From contig CAZJTX010000008.1 of assembly GCA_964549115.1 (NCBI GenBank), positions 1 through 30,482 of the forward strand: a stretch of 30,482 nucleotides of DNA. The letters run 5' to 3'. The stretch is from CAKOSP01 sp964549115. Lineage in GTDB: Bacteria; Bacillota_I; Bacilli_A; RF39; UBA660. The first letter of the stretch is position 1; the number at the start of each line of letters is the position of its first letter. The position numbers and the translations under genes were made by a program. The notes under the pieces were generated by a model that did not search any database, was not told where the DNA came from, and saw nothing but the letters and a program-made list of their open reading frames with translations. Below are positions 22,868 to 30,482 of the stretch, piece by piece.

Positions 22868-24383
22868 AAAATTGGGTTTTCATCCAGTAATGACTTATAT
22901 AATAATAATGTTTGTTATTATTGGTTTGAGTTTTATATTATCTTTATTTAATACTCAATCAACATATGGAATATTTTCTACAATTAGTAGGGATTACAAA
23001 ATAACTTCAGAATCAGTTTTATCACTATTAAATTTACGTGGGATAAAATATATATTTACTACAACTGTAGCAAATTTTGCTAACTTTGCAGTTTTACCTA
23101 ATTTAATAATTATATTAATTGGAATTGGAGTAATGGATAAGAGTGGGTATTTAAAAACTCTTATTACTATACTGACTAAAAAAGCTCAAAAACGAACTGT
23201 AACGTTTGTTTTGGTTTTCTTAGCAATAATTTCTAGTATAATTGGCGATTTATCATTTTTAATATTTATCCCATTATCAGCCTTAATATTTTATTATGGT
23301 AAAAGAAATCCAATGATTGGAATAGTCTCTTCTTTTGCAGCTTTAAGTGTGGGTAATGGTTTATCATTGTTATTTACATCGGTAGATTCTTCGTTAAGGG
23401 ATATAACTTTGTTAAATGCAAGTGTATATGATCCAAAATACCATTTTGGAATTTATGCTATGATTTTAATTAATGTTATTTTAATAATCGCGGCGGCATT
23501 TATTATTACACATGTAACTGAAAATTATATAGTTAAAAAATTACCTAAATATGAATTTGAAGAAGAGGAAGAAGAAGTTAAAATAGCCAAAAAAGAATAT
23601 AGAGGATTATTACTAGCATCTTTTGTAGGAGTTATTTACTTATTAATCATAATTTATAACATTATTCCAGGTTTACCACTATCTGGTAATTTGTTAGATT
23701 ATGGACAAACTCTTTATATAGATAAATTATTTAGTTATGAATCGTTTTTCACATTAGGCTTTGTATTTATAGTAGCGTTATTATTTATTTTACTAGGTTT
23801 GTTTTATGGTATAGGAGCAAAAACTATAAACAATAATAAAGATTTAGTAGATAGTATGAGTAGTTCATTAAACGGAATAGGTAAAACATTATTGCTAATA
23901 TTTGTCGCAGCTTCTTTAATTAACATATTTAAACAAACAAATATTGGTCCAACTATAGTAGCGTGGTTATCAAACTCTATTAAAGACTCCAATTTTACCA
24001 GTATACCGCTTCTTATCATGCTGTTTGTAGTCTCGGCCATCTCTACTTTGGTTTTGCCAAGATCAGCCAGCAAATGGGCTATAATAGCTAGTACAGCGGT
24101 GCCGGCATTTATGAATGCAGGACTTAGTCCAGAGTTTAGTCAATTAATTTTTAGATTAGGCGAATCTGTTACTATGGGGTTAACTCCAATTTTGGCTTCA
24201 TATGTTATTTATTTAGCATATATAGAAAAATATAATCAAGATGAAAAACCAATTAATTTGTTTACAACAATAAAATATCAATTACCTTACGCTGGACTAA
24301 TAGCGGGGTTATATATATTTGCAATAATTTTATGGTATCTTGCTGGATTCCCATTAGGAATCGGCGGATATGTATCGATATAG
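22851..24383 (+). CDS. AbgT-family transporter
   Basis: 510 residues with about twelve membrane spans and a charged cytoplasmic loop near 235-250 (EEEEEEVKIAKKE). The conserved late segment is present: PRSASKWAIIASTAVPAFM, then RLGESVTMGLTPILASY. It resembles AbgT/MtrF proteins, which carry p-aminobenzoyl-glutamate or, in some studied cases, export sulfonamides. The substrate cannot be read from sequence. It is unusual between the DUF951 gene and ychF, but is translationally linked to the former by a 17-nt overlap, so it is probably co-expressed. Confidence 0.8.
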   Translation: MKKKNKKLGFHPVMTYIIIMFVIIGLSFILSLFNTQSTYGIFSTISRDYKITSESVLSLLNLRGIKYIFTTTVANFANFAVLPNLIIILIGIGVMDKSGYLKTLITILTKKAQKRTVTFVLVFLAIISSIIGDLSFLIFIPLSALIFYYGKRNPMIGIVSSFAALSVGNGLSLLFTSVDSSLRDITLLNASVYDPKYHFGIYAMILINVILIIAAAFIITHVTENYIVKKLPKYEFEEEEEEVKIAKKEYRGLLLASFVGVIYLLIIIYNIIPGLPLSGNLLDYGQTLYIDKLFSYESFFTLGFVFIVALLFILLGLFYGIGAKTINNNKDLVDSMSSSLNGIGKTLLLIFVAASLINIFKQTNIGPTIVAWLSNSIKDSNFTSIPLLIMLFVVSAISTLVLPRSASKWAIIASTAVPAFMNAGLSPEFSQLIFRLGESVTMGLTPILASYVIYLAYIEKYNQDEKPINLFTTIKYQLPYAGLIAGLYIFAIILWYLAGFPLGIGGYVSI

Positions 24384-24395
24384 GAGAACCAATAT

Positions 24396-25499
24396 ATGAA
24401 TTTAAAAGCAGGTATAGTTGGTTTGCCTAACGTTGGTAAATCAACTATTTTTAATGCAATTACAAAGAAGAATGCTCTTGCAGCGAATTATCCGTTTACT
24501 ACAATTGAACCAAATGTAGGAGTTGTTTTTGTGCCTGATAATAGATTGGATTTTTTACAAGAAGCATACAAAACCGAAAGAAAAATACCAACATCATTTG
24601 AATTTATAGATATCGCGGGCTTAGTAGAAGGCGCATCAAGAGGTGAAGGTTTAGGAAACAAGTTTCTGTCTCACATTAGAGAAGTAGATGCAATAGTGCA
24701 CGTGGTAAGGTGCTTTAGTGATGAAGGTACAACACATATTGCAGGAAACGTAAATCCTATAAGAGATATAGAAATTATTAACACTGAGTTAATACTGGCT
24801 GATTTAGAAATAATAGAAAATAGAATAGAAAGAATAATAAAAAAAGCTGATTCGACTAAAAATAGAGAAGACAATATTGAAAAAGATATATTGATAAGGT
24901 GTAAAGATGCTTTAAATAAAAATAAAGCAATAAGAGAGTTAAATTTAACTGATGAAGAGAAAAAAATAATTAAACATTATAATTTTATTACATTAAAACC
25001 AATTATATACGCAGCTAACATAGATGAGGAAGATATCTTAAAAACTGATTATAATGAATATTCAAAACAAGTAATAAATTATGCAAAAGATGAAGGTGCC
25101 GAAACAGTTGTAATAAGTGCTATTTTAGAAGAAGAAATAGCATTGTTTGACGGAGAAGAAAAATTAAGAATAATGAAGGACTTAGGTTTGGAAAAGAGTG
25201 CATTAGATAATTTGATTTTTTCTACATACACACTTTTAAATCTTGCGACATTTTTCACCGCAGGAGTAAAAGAAGCTAGAGCTTGGACTTTTAAAAAAGG
25301 AATGAAAGCTCCTGATTGTGCCGAAATAATACACTCAGATATGAAAAGAGGTTTTATACGGATGGAAACAATATCTTTTGAAGATTTACAAAAGTATGGT
25401 AGCGAGTTAAAAGTTAAAGAAGCCGGTAAATTAAGACAGGAAGGAAAAGATTATATAACAAAAGATGGAGATATTTGCTATTTTAAGTTTAATGTTTAA
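24396..25499 (+). CDS. ychF: Obg-family ATPase YchF (OLA1)
   Basis: 367 residues, normal length. G1 GLPNVGKS at 9-16 and G3 DIAGLVEGASRGEGLGN. The C-terminal TGS-like region holds FFTAGVKEARAWTFKKGMKAPD and EAGKLRQEGKDYITKDGD. YchF binds ribosomes and prefers ATP over GTP. AGGAGA precedes the ATG. A place just downstream of the parAB genes is its usual home. No terminator was seen after it. Confidence 0.96.
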   Translation: MNLKAGIVGLPNVGKSTIFNAITKKNALAANYPFTTIEPNVGVVFVPDNRLDFLQEAYKTERKIPTSFEFIDIAGLVEGASRGEGLGNKFLSHIREVDAIVHVVRCFSDEGTTHIAGNVNPIRDIEIINTELILADLEIIENRIERIIKKADSTKNREDNIEKDILIRCKDALNKNKAIRELNLTDEEKKIIKHYNFITLKPIIYAANIDEEDILKTDYNEYSKQVINYAKDEGAETVVISAILEEEIALFDGEEKLRIMKDLGLEKSALDNLIFSTYTLLNLATFFTAGVKEARAWTFKKGMKAPDCAEIIHSDMKRGFIRMETISFEDLQKYGSELKVKEAGKLRQEGKDYITKDGDICYFKFNV

Positions 25500-25522
25500 G
25501 CAATCTTTGTTATAATTATAAT
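25488..25522 (+). promoter_or_regulatory. Promoter region for cdaA-cdaR
   Basis: Two overlapping -10 candidates, TATAAT at 25511-25516 and 25517-25522, with TTTAAT at 25488-25493 as a weak -35 for the first. It lies at the ychF end, 20-30 nt before cdaA. Confidence 0.5.
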
Positions 25523-25540
25523 GATAAAAGGTGGTATTAA

Positions 25541-26365
25541 ATGAATATTAGTTTTATATGGTCTATAATCACTAAACTTTTAGATATATGTATAGTATGG
25601 ATAGCATTTTATTTTATATTTAAAAATGTAAAAAATAATATAAAGATGGCTTTAATTGTTAAGGGTATCATTATTATTTTGTTTATAAAAATATTTAGTG
25701 AATATTTAAATTTATATACGGTGGGGATATTATTAGAATATGTCATCCAGTGGGGTCCTCTTGCGTTAATAGTTATATTCCAACCAGAAATACGAAGTGT
25801 ATTAGAATCCGTTGGAAGAACCCAATTATTGGGTAGACACAAAGTTTTAACAAGAGATGAAAGGGAAAAAATTATTTTCCAAATTATGCAAGCTGTCGAA
25901 TACTTTAAGAAAAACAAAATTGGAGCTTTGATGGTTATTGAGCGTGAAATATCATTACAACAATATATAGAAACCTCAACTAAAGTATATGCTGATTTAA
26001 CTGCAGAGTTACTTGAGACAATTTTTTACCCAAATGCACCAATGCATGACGGTGGAGTTATTATTCAAGGTAATCGAGTAACTAGCGCTGGAGCAGTATT
26101 TAGAACAAGTATGAACCCAAATGTATCTAAAAGGTTAGGTACAAGACACAGAGCGGCATTAGGAATAGCAGAGGAAAGTGATGCGCTAGCATTAATAGTA
26201 TCTGAGGAAACAGGAAGATTAAGTATTGCTATGGATAGTGAGCTACATTATAATTTAACCGAAGAAGAATTTAGAGTAATGATGACAGAGGCTCTAAGTC
26301 CTAAAACGGAAGTATTCTTTGAAGGGGATATAGAGGAGGAACAAGACGATGAAGAAATTATTTAA
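25541..26365 (+). CDS. cdaA: Diadenylate cyclase CdaA (DGG variant)
   Basis: 274 residues: three N-terminal membrane spans (about 1-80), then the DAC domain. The motif usually read as DGA is MHDGGVII (Asp170, Gly171, Gly172), and the second motif RHR is intact at 202-204 (GTRHRAALGIAEESDA). CdaA makes cyclic di-AMP from two ATP at the membrane and controls potassium and osmotic balance in Firmicutes. It precedes cdaR, its regulator, by an overlap of 17 nt. The C-terminal tail is acidic (EEEQDDEE). Confidence 0.95.
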   Translation: MNISFIWSIITKLLDICIVWIAFYFIFKNVKNNIKMALIVKGIIIILFIKIFSEYLNLYTVGILLEYVIQWGPLALIVIFQPEIRSVLESVGRTQLLGRHKVLTRDEREKIIFQIMQAVEYFKKNKIGALMVIEREISLQQYIETSTKVYADLTAELLETIFYPNAPMHDGGVIIQGNRVTSAGAVFRTSMNPNVSKRLGTRHRAALGIAEESDALALIVSEETGRLSIAMDSELHYNLTEEEFRVMMTEALSPKTEVFFEGDIEEEQDDEEII

Positions 26366-27695
26366 ATCAATATATAAAATAATTGATAAGTTTTTAATTG
26401 TTCCTATTAGTAGATTTGTTTATTATATTAATAAAAAAATAAAACAAAATGGCGGAAAATTAGATAAATTATTAAATAGTCATCAGTTTTTAATTTATTT
26501 ATCACTTGCAATAGCAGTGGGAACGTTTTTATTAATAGACTCAAAAGCAATTAGTTTTATCCAAAGTGAATCAGATTCGATTGCTAACGTGCCAGTGGTA
26601 TTAAAATATAATGCCGAGGCATATGTAGTTGAAGGAGTCCCTGAATTTGTTGATATAAGAATAAGCGGTAGAAAAAGCGATATATATTTGGCTAAACAAT
26701 TAGGAGAATATCAAGTAGTATTAGATTTAACAGATTACAGTCCTAGTGAAACTGCGTACAAGGTATATTTTTCATATTCAAAACCAATCGAGAATTTAAG
26801 CTATAAAATAGACCCATCTTATGTATCGGTAATTATTAAAAATAAAATAAGCGAAACAACATCTATAACATATGATTTATTAAATTTAGATAAATTAGAT
26901 CCTAAATTAAGTGTTAAGAGTGTTGATTTGGATAAAAACCAAGTAGTAGTAAAAGGAAGCTCTACAACATTAGAGCAAATTTCTTTAGTAAAAGCTTTAG
27001 TAGATTTAAAAAATAAAAGCTTAACTGAAGCTGGTACCTATACTTTGAATGACGTTAAGTTAGTAGCGTATGATAGAACAGGTAAGATATTAACAGATGT
27101 TGAAATAGTCCCTGGAACTATTAGTGCAACAGTAACGCTGGATAGTTATTCTAAAAAAGTACCTCTTAGTGTATTAACTACTGGTTCATTAATTCCAGGA
27201 AAAGCAATTGCATCTATTTTAATAAATGGTAACGCAACATATTCTGTATCAATATTTGGAGATCAAAAAGAATTAGATAAAGTAAACTTTGTACCATTAA
27301 CAATTAATATTGATGGATTAGGAAAAGAAACTGCTAAAAGCTATAACGTTCTTATATCAAAACCATTTGGTGTAAGACATATGGATTTAAAGAACGCAAG
27401 TATAGCTGTAACGTTTGGAGATGAAGCTCAAAAAACAATTGATAAAAACATAAATATAGCATCAAGGAACTTGTCAGATGGATTAAATGTTACGATTTTG
27501 CCTCCTTATAATATATCAGTACAAGTAAAAGGTGTCTCTAGTGTAATAGATAAAATATCTGCAGTAGATGTTAATGCTTATATTGATTTAAAGGACTTAA
27601 AACCGGGAGAACATGAAGTTGAAGTTAAAATTGATAACACTAATCCACTTGTTACATATGTTGTATCAAGTACTATAAAAGTAGCAATAGTTTAA
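26349..27695 (+). CDS. cdaR: CdaA regulatory protein, YbbR-domain
   Basis: 448 residues. A basic cytoplasmic start is followed by one membrane span (about 48-66, LIYLSLAIAVGTFLLID). A long extracellular part consists of repeated YbbR-type beta units of about 80 residues; four are suggested by recurring ...EVEVPGTIS..., VPLSV.. and V.I.GS.. patterns. CdaR binds CdaA and modulates cyclic di-AMP synthesis. GAGGAGG at 26333-26339, inside cdaA, precedes the ATG. In Bacillus the third gene is glmM; it is not here. Confidence 0.9.
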   Translation: MKKLFKSIYKIIDKFLIVPISRFVYYINKKIKQNGGKLDKLLNSHQFLIYLSLAIAVGTFLLIDSKAISFIQSESDSIANVPVVLKYNAEAYVVEGVPEFVDIRISGRKSDIYLAKQLGEYQVVLDLTDYSPSETAYKVYFSYSKPIENLSYKIDPSYVSVIIKNKISETTSITYDLLNLDKLDPKLSVKSVDLDKNQVVVKGSSTTLEQISLVKALVDLKNKSLTEAGTYTLNDVKLVAYDRTGKILTDVEIVPGTISATVTLDSYSKKVPLSVLTTGSLIPGKAIASILINGNATYSVSIFGDQKELDKVNFVPLTINIDGLGKETAKSYNVLISKPFGVRHMDLKNASIAVTFGDEAQKTIDKNINIASRNLSDGLNVTILPPYNISVQVKGVSSVIDKISAVDVNAYIDLKDLKPGEHEVEVKIDNTNPLVTYVVSSTIKVAIV

Positions 27696-27708
27696 GAAGG
27701 GAGAGAAT

Positions 27709-28371
27709 ATGCAAGAAAATAAAAAGAAAATAGTAATAGTATTATCTGTAATAATGGGTCTAGTACTAGCTTTGGGAGCGTATTTATATTGGGTCGGCAA
27801 ACCATTTAAAGTGGATAAAGTAACTCCAAAAGAAGTTGAAGTCCCCAATATAGAGGAGGAGCCTTTAGTACCAGAAGGAATTGTTATTGCAAGAGGTGAC
27901 TTGTGTGAAGAAGATTGTGAAGAGTCATTATATGAAATTACGATTGGAGAACAAGAATTTCATATCACAGCATCACTATTTCAAGATAAAAAAGACTCAT
28001 TAAGAATTAATGATCAAGAAGTAGAATTTGATAATGATAACTTACAATTTATAGCCTTAATGAACAACGAATTTATTGTAATTGGAACCAATCACACATC
28101 CCCTGAAGAAGTATATGAGATATTAGTATTAGATTTAAATCTTCATACTGTAGATATGTTTAAATCTTATATGCATGTCGAAGGTGAGTTTGATTTAGAG
28201 TCAAATATATTTGATAACAATACAAAAATGTATTACTATGCTTGTCAAGAAGACGAAGAAGATGAAACACAACAAAATTTAATTACTTATGAAGTCACTT
28301 TTCAAGATGAACAAATTAATAAAAGAGTTCACAACATTAAAGAAAACATACAATGTGCTAGTGAAATATAA
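27709..28371 (+). CDS. Unknown anchored acidic protein, third gene of cdaA group
   Basis: 220 residues, not recognised. A lysine-rich start is followed by one membrane span at about 8-28. The remainder is very acidic and outside the membrane if it follows the positive-inside rule. A CEEDC pair lies at 66-70, with single Cys near 178 and 216, so disulfides are possible. Predicted strands (VPEGIVIARGD, YEITIGEQEFHI) suggest a beta-rich domain. AAGGGAG precedes ATG 27709, and it follows cdaR by 13 nt without a promoter, in the place where glmM is usual. A role tied to c-di-AMP or envelope is inferred only from position. Confidence 0.7.
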   Translation: MQENKKKIVIVLSVIMGLVLALGAYLYWVGKPFKVDKVTPKEVEVPNIEEEPLVPEGIVIARGDLCEEDCEESLYEITIGEQEFHITASLFQDKKDSLRINDQEVEFDNDNLQFIALMNNEFIVIGTNHTSPEEVYEILVLDLNLHTVDMFKSYMHVEGEFDLESNIFDNNTKMYYYACQEDEEDETQQNLITYEVTFQDEQINKRVHNIKENIQCASEI

Positions 28372-28392
28372 AATGCCTAATGGCATTTTTTT
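28370..28392 (+). terminator. Terminator of the cdaA group
   Basis: AAAATGCC pairs with GGCATTTT around a TAAT loop (28378-28381), followed by further T to 28392. The stem begins inside the TAA stop of the preceding gene. Confidence 0.88.
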
Positions 28393-28402
28393 ATTGTTTT
28401 CC

Positions 28403-28431
28403 TTTAATAAAAAGCAATTATATATTATAAT
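28403..28431 (+). promoter_or_regulatory. Promoter for the 28450 gene
   Basis: TTTAAT (28403-28408), 17-bp spacer, TATAAT (28426-28431), just after the preceding terminator and 19 nt before the ATG. The -35 is weak, the -10 perfect. Confidence 0.6.
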
Positions 28432-28449
28432 AAATACCGGAGGTTTATT

Positions 28450-28869
28450 ATGTCTGATTTAGAAATGCAGTTAGAGAAAATAATGAATATTAAAGGGGTA
28501 ACATATTTTTATTATTATACTGAGGAATGTGGTAAAGAATTATTAGAAAGAGGGCTAATGATACATAAGCCTAATTTACATTCTATTTCTTATGAATTAT
28601 CCGATTCTGATAAAAGTAATATAATGGAAATATTAGATTATAATTATCAAAAAGTAGAAAGATTAAATGAAAAAGGTTTTGTAGTTTTAATTGCTTGTGA
28701 TGAAGATTTTGAAATTCAACTTGTTAAAGATAACATTGAGGATTTAGAAATTGATGAACCACACTTTATAATTTGTCCAGAATATTTATTGGCTTGTGTG
28801 GATTTAAATAATGGTGAGTTAACACTAAATGATAGGTCGCTACTTTTAGGAGATATGCACACTTTATAA
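28450..28869 (+). CDS. Unknown soluble acidic protein
   Basis: 139 residues, not recognised. No signal peptide or membrane span. Mixed alpha/beta pattern with many Asp and Glu, and segments GVTYFYYYTEECGKELLERG, KGFVVLIACDEDFEIQLV and PHFIICPEYLLACVDL. Four Cys are spread over the chain without a CxxC. GGAGG at 28439-28443 supports the ATG. It follows a terminator and has its own promoter, and precedes the anchored protein at 28882 by 12 nt. Confidence 0.65.
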   Translation: MSDLEMQLEKIMNIKGVTYFYYYTEECGKELLERGLMIHKPNLHSISYELSDSDKSNIMEILDYNYQKVERLNEKGFVVLIACDEDFEIQLVKDNIEDLEIDEPHFIICPEYLLACVDLNNGELTLNDRSLLLGDMHTL

Positions 28870-28881
28870 TTTGGTGATATT

Positions 28882-29406
28882 ATGAACAGAAAAAGATTGA
28901 AAGAACAAAGAAGGTTAAATAAAAAACCACCTATTGATACTGAAGATGAAATATTTAGATTTATTAAAATTATATTATCTTTATCGATTGTTATAATTTT
29001 ATTATTTGTATTTACTAAATATGTAGTAAATGATGGTGATGTTTTTATGCCGGAGAAAATAATAGCACCAGGTACAATTGATTATAATACGGTTACATTG
29101 GGAACAATGTTTAATAAAGAAGAAAAAGAATATTATGTGTTGTTTACTGATAGAAAAGAAGAGTCGAGTGGTATACACACAAATTTATATCAAGAATATA
29201 AAGAACTTGGAGCAACATCTATTTATATAGGAGATTTGTCAAACAACTTAAATGTAAATTATGAAATTCCTAAATCTAAAATTGAAGTGAATGATGAAAT
29301 TATATTAAAGTCTCCCGTATTACTAAAAATCAAAAATGGATCTATCGTCGAATATACAACAGATTTTAAAACAATACAAAATAAATTAGAAATAAAAGAA
29401 AGTTAG
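28882..29406 (+). CDS. Membrane-anchored protein, possibly thioredoxin fold without CxxC
   Basis: 174 residues. A basic N-terminus (MNRKRLKEQRRLNKK) leads to one membrane span at about 28-48 and an outer domain. That domain reads EYYVLFTDRKEE and later KSPVLLKIKNGSIVEY. The spacing of a central hydrophobic strand, a Pro and a final strand resembles the cis-Pro part of a thioredoxin fold, but there is no CxxC and no Cys at all in the outer part, so redox activity is unlikely. An assignment to a named family is not possible. Its stop is inside a terminator stem. Confidence 0.65.
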   Translation: MNRKRLKEQRRLNKKPPIDTEDEIFRFIKIILSLSIVIILLFVFTKYVVNDGDVFMPEKIIAPGTIDYNTVTLGTMFNKEEKEYYVLFTDRKEESSGIHTNLYQEYKELGATSIYIGDLSNNLNVNYEIPKSKIEVNDEIILKSPVLLKIKNGSIVEYTTDFKTIQNKLEIKES

Positions 29407-29419
29407 TTACTTTCTTTTT
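29394..29419 (+). terminator. Terminator overlapping the 28882 gene stop
   Basis: AAAAGAAAGT (29394-29403) and ACTTTCTTTT (29409-29418), loop TAGTT, then one T. A 10-bp perfect stem whose loop contains the TAG stop (29404-29406). The T-tail is short. Confidence 0.75.
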
Positions 29420-29439
29420 AAATGCCCCCATGATAAAAT
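29411..29439 (+). promoter_or_regulatory. Weak candidate promoter for the peptidase gene
   Basis: TAAAAT at 29434-29439 with TTTCTT at 29411-29416 (17 bp), the latter inside the terminator arm. Only the -10 is convincing. Confidence 0.3.
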
Positions 29440-29457
29440 AATATAGTAGGTGAGCAT

Positions 29458-30482
29458 ATGAACAAGGATCAAGGTTTCAAGTTAAAACATATAATTATTA
29501 TAATTGTAACTATATCATTAGTATCGGCTTTAACGACTGGAGTTATATTAAATAATAATTTCAAGAGTCTAGGCGGATTTAAAAATATAGATGTTTTTAA
29601 TGATGATGCTTTGAAAGACTTTATTAGAGTGTACTCAACTTTAAATAATGATTATTATGGTAAATTAAACAAAAATGGGATGATAGATAGTGCTATTGAA
29701 GGCATGTTAAATTATTTGGATGATAATTATACTAATTATCTAGATGAGGATGCTACAAATGCACTGTCCGAATCTTTAAATGGTAAATATAAAGGTATAG
29801 GCATTTTAATGCAGGGCAGAATTATAGAAAAAGTGTTGTTGGATACTCCAGCCTCAAGAGCAGGATTATTACCATTAGATATAATAGAAAAAGTAAATGG
29901 TGTAGATGTAACTGAAAAAGAAAGCACAGTTATCGGAGAGTTAATAAAAAATAGTGAATCAGACATTATTACAATAGAAGTAAGAAGAAATAATGAATTA
30001 TTATCATTTAAGATAAAATTAGAAGAAATGGACTTACCGGTTGTATATCATGAAATGGTACCTGAAACTAATGTTGGATATATTGGTATAGAATTATTTT
30101 CGGCAACGGTAGGTAAACAATTCAAAAAAGCATTAGAAGATTTAGAAAAACAAAATATAGAAAGCCTAATAATAGATCTTAGGGGAAATACTGGCGGGTA
30201 TTTAGTAGGCGCGATTGATATTGCATCTTTATTCCTAGAAAAAGGAAGTAAAATATTTAGTATAGAAACACAAGATGGTAAAAAGACAACAAAAGATAAG
30301 ACTGAAGAGAAAAGAAACATACCTATTGTTATATTATTAAATAAAGATAGCGCTTCAGCTTCAGAAATATTAGCCACAGCATTAATTGATAATAATGGTG
30401 CCGTTGTAGTTGGGGAAGAATCATTTGGTAAAGGCAAAATTCAACAAACGATGACTTTAAAAGACGGAACTATGGCTAAGTA
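29458..30482 (+). CDS. ctp: C-terminal processing peptidase (S41), 3' end outside window
   Basis: 341 codons are readable and no stop occurs before the window edge. A single N-terminal membrane span (about 11-31) anchors it outside the cell. LNYLDDNYTNYL is the usual Ctp entry motif. A PDZ domain follows at about 105-175 (GKYKGIGILM, SRAGLLPLDIIEKVNG), then the S41 fold with DLRGNTGGYL. The catalytic Ser is Ser300 in SASASEI and the Lys is Lys325 in FGKGKIQQ. Ctp enzymes trim or degrade envelope proteins. AGGTGA at 29448-29453 precedes ATG 29458. Any C-terminal peptidoglycan-binding domain would be off the window. Confidence 0.93.
   Translation, partial: MNKDQGFKLKHIIIIIVTISLVSALTTGVILNNNFKSLGGFKNIDVFNDDALKDFIRVYSTLNNDYYGKLNKNGMIDSAIEGMLNYLDDNYTNYLDEDATNALSESLNGKYKGIGILMQGRIIEKVLLDTPASRAGLLPLDIIEKVNGVDVTEKESTVIGELIKNSESDIITIEVRRNNELLSFKIKLEEMDLPVVYHEMVPETNVGYIGIELFSATVGKQFKKALEDLEKQNIESLIIDLRGNTGGYLVGAIDIASLFLEKGSKIFSIETQDGKKTTKDKTEEKRNIPIVILLNKDSASASEILATALIDNNGAVVVGEESFGKGKIQQTMTLKDGTMAK

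Noticed and set aside
25894..25900. Isolated TGTCGAA heptamer, and another at 28176-28182
   Set aside because: Both are single copies within coding sequence (cdaA and the gene at 27709), consistent with chance and away from promoters.

Overview
The window is AT-rich, gene-dense, almost entirely plus-strand DNA from a low-GC Gram-positive bacterium of the Firmicutes/Tenericutes kind, probably an uncultured lineage with a fairly compact genome. Supporting features are SpoVG, Spo0A, Soj/Spo0J, CdaA-CdaR, a zinc-type S14, the Firmicutes order of the S10-spc-alpha ribosomal cluster, and sigma-A-like promoters. TGA acts as a stop (pgk, spo0A, secY, map) and the tryptophans read here are TGG, so this is not a code-4 Mycoplasma. 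The missing rpmD (L30) is a Mollicutes-like trait. No finer taxonomic placement can be supported.

Layout. 1-156: end of a peroxiredoxin. 227-496: spoVG with its own promoter and terminator. 611-4686: a DivIC/FtsL-like septum protein, a TGS-containing nucleoside kinase, then gap and pgk. 4710-5574: spo0A, preceded by four 0A-box-like heptamers spaced exactly 10 bp apart and closed by a palindromic terminator. 5630-6831: gpmI, cut by a 100-N scaffold gap (6832-6931). 6941-20948: a strong extended -10 promoter, a structured leader of about 120 nt, and a 13.8-kb ribosomal superoperon from rpsJ to rplQ that also carries secY, adk, map, infA and rpoA. 20961-25499: parA-parB-DUF951-AbgT transporter-ychF. 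25541-28392: cdaA-cdaR plus an unknown anchored protein. 28403-29419: two unrecognised small proteins. 29458-end: a C-terminal processing peptidase cut by the window edge.

Functional themes are lower glycolysis (gap, pgk, gpmI), translation and secretion, chromosome segregation, and c-di-AMP synthesis. The most unusual region is 4687-5574. There a well-conserved Spo0A-type regulator, with a changed receiver acidic pair, sits inside the glycolytic cluster where tpiA is often found, behind a helically phased array of its own probable binding sites.

Other oddities are a GAPDH without the NAD-selecting aspartate, a divergent PGK, an acidic repeat-bearing tail on L3, an altered P-loop and zinc knuckle in adenylate kinase, a DGG in place of DGA in the diadenylate cyclase, and an unknown protein where glmM usually lies. 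All assignments come from reading translations and motifs by eye; no database search was run.
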